Shown here: piece after piece, positions 10,230-16,334 of the stretch
Position numbering within the stretch: the stretch's first letter is position 1
Layout: each line of letters opens with the position of its first letter
Assembly: GCA_947627955.1 (NCBI GenBank)
Contig: CANQXZ010000012.1
Span: 1 to 38,439, forward strand
Direction: 5' to 3'
Length of the DNA: 38,439 nucleotides
DNA from: an uncultured Clostridia bacterium
GTDB lineage: Bacteria; Bacillota; Clostridia; Christensenellales; Borkfalkiaceae
Program-made: the position numbers and the translations under genes
The notes under the pieces: generated by a model
The model's database searches: none
Told to the model about the DNA's origin: nothing
The model's input: the letters and a program-made list of their open reading frames with translations, nothing else

Positions 10230-10795
10230 AGTCTGCCTTTCAGGTCCTCGAGGGCGCGGAAGCGGTGGGAGACGGAGTTTTTCTCCTCCTCCGTCGCGAG
10301 CCCGAACGACTTTTTGAGGTCGTCGGAGTAGAACAGACAGTCGTATCCGAACCCGTTGCCGCCGATCTCCTCATAGAGTATCCTGCCGTAGGTGCGCCCC
10401 TCGCCGAAGTAGGTGTGCCCGTCGGGCATATACAGGCAGACGGCGCTCTCGAAATACGCCCTTCTGTCCGTCACGTTTTCCAGCCTTTTTAAGAGGAGCT
10501 TTCTGTTCGCCGCCTCGCCCTCGCCCGAAAAGCGGGCGGAGTATATGCCGGGCGCCCCGTGGAGCGCCTCCACGCACAGCCCCGAATCGTCCGCGAGGGT
10601 GGGCATATCGTACTTTTCGGCTATCGCCTTGGCTTTTATCATGGCGTTGGCGCGGAAGTTTTTGCCCGTTTCCGCTATCTCGCCGTCGAAACCGAGTTCC
10701 TGCATGGAGATTATTTCCGCTTCGGTAAAAATTTCCCGTATTTCCCTCAGTTTTCCCTTGTTGCCCGTGGCAACGGCTATTTTTGTGAGCTTCAT
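10226..10795 (-). CDS. rdgB: dITP/XTP pyrophosphatase (RdgB/HAM1 family)
   Basis: This house-cleaning enzyme hydrolyses non-canonical purine triphosphates (dITP, ITP, XTP) to monophosphates, keeping them out of DNA and RNA. The 189-residue protein has the family signature ATGNKGKLREI at the N-terminus. It also has LADDSGLCVEALHGAPGIYS with its catalytic acidic residues, the loop GNGFGYDCLF and the C-terminal SHRFRALE. The ATG at 10795 matches relatives, which start just before the ATGN motif. A TTG at 10810 would extend it but runs into the promoter -10 box. The start lies exactly six bases after that -10 box, so the message may be leaderless. It leads a coupled operon with the phosphoesterase and the membrane protein. 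Confidence 0.95.
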   Translation of the reverse strand: MKLTKIAVATGNKGKLREIREIFTEAEIISMQELGFDGEIAETGKNFRANAMIKAKAIAEKYDMPTLADDSGLCVEALHGAPGIYSARFSGEGEAANRKLLLKRLENVTDRRAYFESAVCLYMPDGHTYFGEGRTYGRILYEEIGGNGFGYDCLFYSDDLKKSFGLATEEEKNSVSHRFRALEDLKGRL

Positions 10796-10801
10796 AGACC
10801 T

Positions 10802-10830
10802 ATTATACAATAAATTATTTCAAAAGTAAA
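10802..10830 (-). promoter_or_regulatory. Promoter of rdgB with leaderless geometry
   Basis: On the minus strand TTTACT (complement of 10825-10830), 17 bases and a perfect TATAAT (complement of 10802-10807) precede the ATG at 10795 by exactly six bases (AGGTCT). Predicted transcription starts at the start codon. Confidence 0.75.
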
Positions 10831-10837
10831 GGGTTGA

Positions 10838-11329
10838 TCACCATTTTAAGCGGTGTAACTCGCCCTTCATTTTAAAGCCGGGGAAGCCGAGCTGCCTCAG
10901 CCCCTCGTATACGGCTACCGCCACGGAATTGGAGAGGTTGAGGCTGCGCGTTTCGCCTATCATGGGAATGCGCAGGCAGTTATTTTTATGGGCTTTCAGA
11001 AGTTCCTCGTCTAACCCCGCCGTCTCCTTGCCGAACACAAGAAAATCCCCTTTTTTGAACACGGCTTCGGCGTAGTCCTTTTCCGCCTTTGTGGTGAAGA
11101 AGTAGAACGTCGCCGAGGGGTAGAGGGAGAACACCTCGTCAATGCCGTCGTGGTAAAATATCTCCACGTCCCTCCAATAGTCGAGCCCCGCGCGCTTCAA
11201 GTGTCTGTCGTCCACCGAAAAGCCGAGGGGGCGCACCAGATGCAGGCGGCACCCCGTTGCGGCGCAGGTGCGCGCTATGTTGCCCGTATTCTGCGGGATC
11301 TCGGGCTCCACGAGTACAATGTCGAACAT
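10838..11329 (-). CDS. trmL: tRNA (cytidine/uridine-34 2'-O)-methyltransferase TrmL
   Basis: TrmL (YibK, SPOUT superfamily) methylates the ribose of the wobble base in certain leucine tRNAs, using SAM; it acts as a dimer through the trefoil-knot C-terminus. The 163-residue length is normal. Motif 1 is IPQNTGNIARTC near residues 11-22, motif 2 is FGKETAGL, and motif 3 with the knot is RIPMIGETRSLNLSNSVAVA. The ATG at 11329 is the family's usual start (MFDIVLVEP). No Shine-Dalgarno is seen, but the codon follows a TACAAT box by six bases. It ends 43 bases before the rdgB start without a terminator, so read-through into the rdgB operon is possible. Confidence 0.94.
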   Translation of the reverse strand: MFDIVLVEPEIPQNTGNIARTCAATGCRLHLVRPLGFSVDDRHLKRAGLDYWRDVEIFYHDGIDEVFSLYPSATFYFFTTKAEKDYAEAVFKKGDFLVFGKETAGLDEELLKAHKNNCLRIPMIGETRSLNLSNSVAVAVYEGLRQLGFPGFKMKGELHRLKW

Positions 11330-11335
11330 ATCTAT

Positions 11336-11364
11336 ATTGTAATTTATCCCGCGCGGAAATGCAA
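11336..11364 (-). promoter_or_regulatory. Promoter of trmL with leaderless geometry
   Basis: On the minus strand TTGCAT (complement of 11359-11364), 17 bases and TACAAT (complement of 11336-11341) sit six bases (ATAGAT) from the trmL ATG. The six bases carry no ribosome site, so leaderless initiation is the simplest reading. Confidence 0.65.
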
Positions 11365-11388
11365 CTCATAGCGGCTTGAAAATTTCAT

Positions 11389-11418
11389 TTGACATTTTCC
11401 ACGTTTTGCTGTTACAAT
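11389..11418 (+). promoter_or_regulatory. Promoter of the Na/Pi cotransporter gene
   Basis: TTGACA (11389-11394), 18 bases and TACAAT (11413-11418). It is divergent from the trmL promoter, the two -35 boxes being about 25 bases apart, so a shared regulator could act on both. Confidence 0.75.
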
Positions 11419-11432
11419 ATAAAAGGTGAAAT

Positions 11433-13229
11433 TTGGGTTTCATCAATTTTACTCGGATGTGGAATATGGGTATGAAGCTGTTGGCTTCGCTGACTTTCGG
11501 CGACGCGCTCCAAATCATAAATAACTTCCTGTTGCTGCTCGGGGGCATAGCCGCCCTCATGATAGGCATCAACATGATGGGCAACAACCTCGAAAAGGCT
11601 GCGGGCAGGCATATGCGCAGGCTGATGGGGAGGGCGACCAAAAACCGCTTTATCGGCGTCGGCACGGGCGCGGCGGTAACTGCTCTCGTCACGAGCTCGG
11701 GCGCGACCACCGTCATGATAGTCGGTTTCGTCAACGTCGGGCTCATGACCTTGACTCAGGCGGTCTCCGTTATAATGGGCGCCAACATAGGCACGACCAT
11801 CACCGCGTTCATAACCGCTATCTCCACTACGGGCAGCGGTATACAGACGGCTTCCGTGTTCGCCTGCATGGCGTTCGTCGGAGTGCTCATGAACATGTTC
11901 TCCCATAAGGATATGGTAAAGCACGTCGGGCTCATTCTGGCGGGGCTCGGGCTGATATTCATAGGAATGACTACCATGACCCACTCGATGTCCACCCTGC
12001 TCGACGAGGAGGCTAACCCCGCGATAGCGGGCGCCGTGAGCGAGCTCTTCGCCGCGATAGGCGGGGGCGGCGGGACCCTCACGTGGCAGATCCCCGTTCT
12101 GTTCCTTTTGGGCGCTCTGCTGACGGGGCTCGTGCAGTCCTCCGCGGCTGTCACGGCGATAGTAATGTCCCTCGCCTCGTCGGGAGTGGTGGATATGCAG
12201 TTCGCGATATTCGTCATTCTCGGCACCAACCTCGGCACCTGCGCAGTGGCGCTCCTTTCCTCGCTGGGCACCAGCGTGAACGCGCGGCGCGCGGCGTTCG
12301 TGCACTTCTCCTTCAACTTAATAGGCGGCATTCTCTTCATAATACCCCTGTCTTTCCCCGTAATAAGCGGCGCGCTCGTCAGGTTCCTCACCTCGTTCAT
12401 TCCCAATATCGCCATTCAGATAGCGGTATTCCACATGTTCTTCAATCTGGTGACAACGGCGATACTTCTTCCCTTCCAGAATCTCCTCGTCAGGCTCGCG
12501 GAGCTTGTCGTGCGGGACAAAAAGGGCTCCGAAGCGGGCGGGGAAGAGGACGAAACGCTCGATATGCGCCTTCTGAAAACGCCCGCCATAGCCATAGGTC
12601 AGGCGCGCAAGCAGATAGTCAAAATGGGCAAACTCGCCTTCCAGAACTACAAGCTCTCCCTCGAAATGCTCCTTTCGGGCGACCTCTCGCAGACGGACGC
12701 CTTCTCCGAGCGTGAAAAGCACATAAACGAATACAACCACTACATAAATTCCTATCTCGTCAAGCTCTCTCTGGAGCCCCTTTCGCAGACCGACGAGAAA
12801 AAGCTCTCCTCGTTCTATCACGTCACGAGCGACCTCGAAAGGATAGGCGACTACGCCGAAAATATCGTGGAGTACGCCCAGCTCAAAGTTAAGGATAAAC
12901 TCGCCTTTTCCGAGCACGCGGTGGACGAGATAAGGGAGATGGATCTGCACCTCACCGAGCTCTACAAAAACGTGGAGACGGCGTTCGAGAAGATAAACCT
13001 AAGCTATATGCCGAAGATCGAAGAGGAAGAGCAAGCCACGGACGACATGTGCGCGAAGATGCAGCAGTCCCATCTCCGCCGCCTCACCGAGAACAGGTGC
13101 ACGGCGGAAGCGGGCGCGGTATTCTTGCAGCTCGCGATAAACATGGAGCGCATAGGCGACCACATGACCAACATAGCCAATTCCGTAAAGGACTACGCGC
13201 CCCACCAGAAGGCGGCGCAGACTGTGTAA
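11433..13229 (+). CDS. Na+/phosphate cotransporter with C-terminal PhoU-like domain
   Basis: A NptA/YjbB-type member of the Na+/Pi cotransporter (NaPi-II) family, importing or exporting phosphate at the membrane with sodium. The first 350 or so residues hold two inverted repeats with their signature loops (TSSGATTVMIVGFVNVG near residue 90 and QSSAAVTAIVMSLAS near 236) and about eight membrane segments. From about residue 385 a cytoplasmic PhoU-like helical domain follows (SSFYHVTSDLERIGDYAENI, NMERIGDHMTNIANSV), thought to sense or gate. The first signature has T and G where QSSS is usual. The TTG at 11433 has AGGTG four bases upstream, but with transcription expected near 11425 the ATGs at 11457, 11466 or 11472 are realistic starts. 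Preferred transport direction cannot be told. Confidence 0.9.
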   Translation: MGFINFTRMWNMGMKLLASLTFGDALQIINNFLLLLGGIAALMIGINMMGNNLEKAAGRHMRRLMGRATKNRFIGVGTGAAVTALVTSSGATTVMIVGFVNVGLMTLTQAVSVIMGANIGTTITAFITAISTTGSGIQTASVFACMAFVGVLMNMFSHKDMVKHVGLILAGLGLIFIGMTTMTHSMSTLLDEEANPAIAGAVSELFAAIGGGGGTLTWQIPVLFLLGALLTGLVQSSAAVTAIVMSLASSGVVDMQFAIFVILGTNLGTCAVALLSSLGTSVNARRAAFVHFSFNLIGGILFIIPLSFPVISGALVRFLTSFIPNIAIQIAVFHMFFNLVTTAILLPFQNLLVRLAELVVRDKKGSEAGGEEDETLDMRLLKTPAIAIGQARKQIVKMGKLAFQNYKLSLEMLLSGDLSQTDAFSEREKHINEYNHYINSYLVKLSLEPLSQTDEKKLSSFYHVTSDLERIGDYAENIVEYAQLKVKDKLAFSEHAVDEIREMDLHLTELYKNVETAFEKINLSYMPKIEEEEQATDDMCAKMQQSHLRRLTENRCTAEAGAVFLQLAINMERIGDHMTNIANSVKDYAPHQKAAQTV

Positions 13230-13245
13230 AAATAGCGTTGCAAAA

Positions 13246-13290
13246 GGGAGCGGCGGCGAGTTGAAACTCGCCGCCGCTCCCTTTATTTTA
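13246..13290. terminator. Bidirectional terminator
   Basis: A perfect 15-pair stem (13246-13260 with 13267-13281) closes a six-base loop. It is followed by TTTATTTTA on the plus strand and by TTTTGC on the minus strand. It separates the cotransporter gene from the convergent membrane protein gene. Confidence 0.9.
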
Positions 13291-13304
13291 TCTACATTAT
13301 TATA

Positions 13305-14234
13305 TTATTCTGTTTTATCCGTTTCCCCTTTCGCCCGCCTTTTCGCCGCGAAATTTTTTATGAACCCGAACCTGTATCCCTTGTCGAACTTCACTGAGTT
13401 TTCAAAGGCGTCCTTTTTTATGAGCCGCACCACAGCCATTATCGCTATGAACGCGAGCGAACCGAAGAGGCACATCACCATGTCCATCATGCTGTCCATT
13501 ATGCCGTAGCGGAAGCCGCCGGGGGTTCTGTAATATTCGCCTATTGCCTCGTTAGACACGGAGCTGTCGAGGGGGAGCCAGCAGTTATATCCGTTGTCGC
13601 CGCCGCCCATTCCGGGAGGGATGACCTTCTGCATGTTGGAGCCCGTGAAGCAGTCCGTCGCGAATTCGAGCAGTTCCCACAGCGCGGCTATCGCCATGGA
13701 GCCGAAAAACGCGAGGAAGAGGGCGTACCAGAACTTGTTTTTGGAAGGGCTGTCCTTCAACATCAGTTGGGCGAAGCCGAAGAAGATGTAAACCTGCATT
13801 GCGCCCGAAATGAGGTGCAGGGCTTTGTCCCACCACGAAATGCTGTAATAGACTTTCAGCCCCTCGCCGAGGGTCACCGAGAACACGCAGAACATGCACA
13901 AAAAAACTACAAGTTTTAAATCGAGCCTTATCCCGAAGCACTTTTCAAGCACTATGGGAGCCAGTATCACGAGGAAGCACCTCAGACTCTGCGTCACGGT
14001 AAGCCCCGCCTGCGCGTTGGAGTAAAAGTGGTGATAGCTGTCCGTCAGTCCCGAGATGACCGTGGAGAGGAACACGAGCGCGAAAAACGCATAGACGATC
14101 ACGCTGACTCTTTCGTACGTAAAGAACTTTTTCAGCTTGCCCGCGGGTCTTTTCTCCTCCCCGCCCTCTTCCGCGGCGGGGGCGGGAACTGCGCCGTCCT
14201 CCGTATTTAGCGATATTTCTTCCGTATCTTCCAT
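13305..14234 (-). CDS. Integral membrane protein, YjdF/DUF2238-like
   Basis: The 309-residue protein has a 40-residue acidic, proline-rich cytoplasmic head. About seven membrane segments follow (such as VSVIVYAFFALVFLSTVI and LVVFLCMFCVFSVTL), and it ends in a basic tail (FAAKRRAKGETDKTE). The pattern WWDKALHLISG, then ALWELLEFATD, then DSMMDMVMCLFGS resembles the conserved D-K-H, W-E and D-D clusters of the DUF2238/YjdF family. No enzymatic role is established for that family. The start at 14234 has GAGGTC a good distance upstream. A loop of about 40 residues rich in glycine and aspartate sits before the last segment. It is monocistronic, ending at a shared terminator. Family assignment is by pattern only. 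Confidence 0.8.
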   Translation of the reverse strand: MEDTEEISLNTEDGAVPAPAAEEGGEEKRPAGKLKKFFTYERVSVIVYAFFALVFLSTVISGLTDSYHHFYSNAQAGLTVTQSLRCFLVILAPIVLEKCFGIRLDLKLVVFLCMFCVFSVTLGEGLKVYYSISWWDKALHLISGAMQVYIFFGFAQLMLKDSPSKNKFWYALFLAFFGSMAIAALWELLEFATDCFTGSNMQKVIPPGMGGGDNGYNCWLPLDSSVSNEAIGEYYRTPGGFRYGIMDSMMDMVMCLFGSLAFIAIMAVVRLIKKDAFENSVKFDKGYRFGFIKNFAAKRRAKGETDKTE

Positions 14235-14269
14235 ATTTCGACCTCAACAAAGGGCAATTTTAGCCCCCG

Positions 14270-14298
14270 ATTATAAACTTAATATAAACTCGCCGCAA
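14270..14298 (-). promoter_or_regulatory. Promoter of the DUF2238-like gene
   Basis: On the minus strand TTGCGG (complement of 14293-14298), 17 bases and a perfect TATAAT (complement of 14270-14275). A leader of about 30 bases with a ribosome site follows, unlike the leaderless promoters nearby. Confidence 0.6.
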
Positions 14299-14315
14299 AA
14301 TAAGGGGCGGTAAAG

Positions 14316-15806
14316 TCATTTTTCACCCTTTTCACGGCTCTTTTCGCTATCCTCGGCAGCCGCGGCTTCGGAGATGGCGGCAGGCGCGGCAGCGGGCGCG
14401 GGCGCGCGGCGGGATATCCTCTTTTTTATCGCGAGGAAGGCGTAGTACGCGCCGTTGAATATGTAAAACAGCCCCACGTACACGAGGTACAGCAATATGA
14501 GGTACAGCCCGTTCATAGTGCACTTCCATATCTTTACGGGGAGCACGTTGGGCACGTCGATAAGGTCGCCTATGGGGTTCTTCTGCGTGAACGCGTAGTT
14601 GGGATACAGCCATTCGGTCTCGGCGGGGAGCATGCTGCCGGGCACGTATTCCCGCAAGGTGTAGCCCCCGTACGAGAAGCTCTGCGAGGCGGATGTGACT
14701 ATCCCGCTCGCCACGGCGGCAGCCACTATCACGAGGCAGTAGTATATGAGGGGAACTATGGCGTCCTTAGGGCGGAATTTATAGTGCCCGAGACATGTGG
14801 GCATCACCGAGAGCATGAACAGTATGCAGTGGGTAAGGGAGAAATACAGTATCGAATAGCCGCAGAATATCCCGTAATTGGAGATGGCGTCCCCGAAGTA
14901 CACGAACACGGTTATCGCCCCCGCCGCATGCACGAAAAAGGAGAGCGCATACAGCGTTTTGCGCTTTAAAAACACCGAGAGGCAGGCGACGTACACCCCT
15001 ATGTTGCATATGAAGAGGGGGATGCAGGCGAACACCGTTGTGTAAACGTTGTAGCCGTCGCCCATCACCACGGAATCCTTGCTGTGGTATTGCAGGAGCA
15101 GCGTCACGGCGAGCGCGCCGAGATATTGGTCCTGCGTGCGGCGGTCCTTGTTTTTCAGAAAGCGGTAACAGCCCACCGTCGCCCCTATAAGAAGGCATAT
15201 CATAAGAAGGTGCCACACCGAAAAGCTCTTGAACAGCAGGAAGTGCCCCGCGAGGTATTCGTCGGAGCGGTTGTCGAAGAGGTTCTCGTTGTAAAAGTTT
15301 TCGAAGATATTCAGCGGCATGGAGGCGGCTATCGCGGCGGGCAGGAACCTGAAAGAGGCGAGCCGCACGCCGAAGCCGTCGCGGACGAAGATCGTCGCCG
15401 CCGCGCCGAGCATGAATATGCTCTCGGCAAAGAAGAGCGCGACGTGCGCGCCGGCGGGAATGAACTCGTTGACGTGCGCGTACACCCTGTCCGCGGGGGA
15501 GGCGTCGGCTGTCAGCATGGTTATCCCGAAGAACTCGCGGCAGGTGCACGCCGAGAGGACTATAAAGGGCGGGAGCAGGTATTTGGCTATGTCCGCGCAG
15601 CTCCGCTTTTTGAAGAACGCCGCCATGGCAAGGAGAACGATCCCCGCCTTTTTTATCCATTGGCTGATTATGAACGCGGGGTCGTATGTATCGAATTTGT
15701 CAAATATGTAGTAGTCGGAGACCGTGAAGGTGAGCACGAACGATATGCCGAGCATTATCGCCGTAAACGCCGAAAGAAGGCGGTCGAGCCCTTTGTTTGT
15801 CTGCAT
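14316..15806 (-). CDS. Polytopic membrane protein, possibly YwaF/TMEM164-like
   Basis: The 496-residue protein has about twelve hydrophobic segments starting at residue 10 (LSAFTAIMLGISFVLTF). It ends in an alanine-rich, charged cytoplasmic tail of about 40 residues (APAPAAAPAAISEAAAAED). The second half (VFACIPLFICNIGVYVACLS, then YFSLTHCILFMLSV) resembles the YwaF/TMEM164 pattern of conserved membrane Cys, Gly and His residues. The first half looks like an older, diverged copy, which would make it a duplicated form. I am not certain of the family. Relatives are often annotated only as integral membrane proteins. The Met at 15806 is chosen because it follows a perfect promoter by six bases; the frame extends to 15911 but through the promoter. 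Function unknown. Confidence 0.75.
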   Translation of the reverse strand: MQTNKGLDRLLSAFTAIMLGISFVLTFTVSDYYIFDKFDTYDPAFIISQWIKKAGIVLLAMAAFFKKRSCADIAKYLLPPFIVLSACTCREFFGITMLTADASPADRVYAHVNEFIPAGAHVALFFAESIFMLGAAATIFVRDGFGVRLASFRFLPAAIAASMPLNIFENFYNENLFDNRSDEYLAGHFLLFKSFSVWHLLMICLLIGATVGCYRFLKNKDRRTQDQYLGALAVTLLLQYHSKDSVVMGDGYNVYTTVFACIPLFICNIGVYVACLSVFLKRKTLYALSFFVHAAGAITVFVYFGDAISNYGIFCGYSILYFSLTHCILFMLSVMPTCLGHYKFRPKDAIVPLIYYCLVIVAAAVASGIVTSASQSFSYGGYTLREYVPGSMLPAETEWLYPNYAFTQKNPIGDLIDVPNVLPVKIWKCTMNGLYLILLYLVYVGLFYIFNGAYYAFLAIKKRISRRAPAPAAAPAAISEAAAAEDSEKSREKGEK

Positions 15807-15812
15807 ATCTCC

Positions 15813-15841
15813 ATTATAGGATATGCGGCGGCAACTGTCAA
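15813..15841 (-). promoter_or_regulatory. Perfect consensus promoter with leaderless geometry
   Basis: On the minus strand TTGACA (complement of 15836-15841), 17 bases and TATAAT (complement of 15813-15818) match the sigma-A consensus at all 12 positions. The ATG at 15806 is six bases downstream (GGAGAT). It is the strongest example of the leaderless arrangement in this window. Confidence 0.88.
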
Positions 15842-15852
15842 CTTTTTGGGGC

Positions 15853-15881
15853 TTGGCGCGGCGCGCGGGCGGGAGTATAAA
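15853..15881 (+). promoter_or_regulatory. Promoter of the DUF378 gene
   Basis: TTGGCG (15853-15858), 17 bases and TATAAA (15876-15881). Its -35 box lies 11 bases from the divergent -35 of the membrane protein promoter, so the two compete for or share the same face of DNA. Confidence 0.6.
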
Positions 15882-15925
15882 TTTTTCCAAACGGGCAATA
15901 CTTAATTGCAAGGAGAACGAAAAAA

Positions 15926-16189
15926 ATGGTTATTGCAAACGTCATTTCTTATGTGCTCGTCATCGTAGGCGCCCTCAATTGGGGGCTGTACGGCATTTTC
16001 AATTTCAACCTCGTCTCGTGGATATTTCAGGGACCGAGAAGCGTGGGCTCGATAATAATCTATTCGCTCATAACCCTCGCTGCCATATGGCTCATCATCT
16101 CGCCCATCGTCTCGGGTCACGGGTTGAGGCTCGCCATGCGCGACGAGGAAGAACGCAGGGCGCGCGGCGGCGAACAGCACAACGTTTAA
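15926..16189 (+). CDS. DUF378 (YuzA-like) small membrane protein
   Basis: An 87-residue protein with two membrane helices. The first segment VISYVLVIVGALNWGLYGIF followed by NFNLVSWIF is the hallmark of DUF378; the second is SIIIYSLITLAAIWLIISPIV. A charged tail (RDEEERRARGGEQHN) follows and is probably cytoplasmic. No biochemical role is known for the family. The start is fixed by AAGGAGAACG shortly upstream of the ATG. The gene has its own promoter and a strong terminator, so it is a single-gene unit. It is a little longer than most members because of the tail. Confidence 0.93.
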   Translation: MVIANVISYVLVIVGALNWGLYGIFNFNLVSWIFQGPRSVGSIIIYSLITLAAIWLIISPIVSGHGLRLAMRDEEERRARGGEQHNV

Positions 16190-16203
16190 AAGACTGCAAA
16201 GGA

Positions 16204-16237
16204 AAAGAGAGGGGCAAGCCCTCTTTTTTCTTTTTTT
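16204..16237 (+). terminator. Rho-independent terminator
   Basis: AGAGAGGG pairs with CCCTCTTT around a GCAAG loop (16206-16226), followed by TTTTTTC and seven more T residues to 16237. It ends the DUF378 transcript. Confidence 0.88.
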
Positions 16238-16284
16238 GTCCCAAAAAACGGCGCGCAAATATGCAAAAAACAAAGCCTATGTAA

Positions 16285-16313
16285 TTGCAAATGCCGAAAA
16301 CATATGTTATAAT
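16285..16313 (+). promoter_or_regulatory. Promoter of the GH3 gene cluster
   Basis: TTGCAA (16285-16290), 17 bases and a perfect TATAAT (16308-16313) with an extended TG at 16305-16306. The leader to the ATG at 16335 is only about 14 bases and its best ribosome-like site is a weak AAAGAGA. Confidence 0.75.
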
Positions 16314-16334
16314 AAAAAAAGAGACTTTATATTT

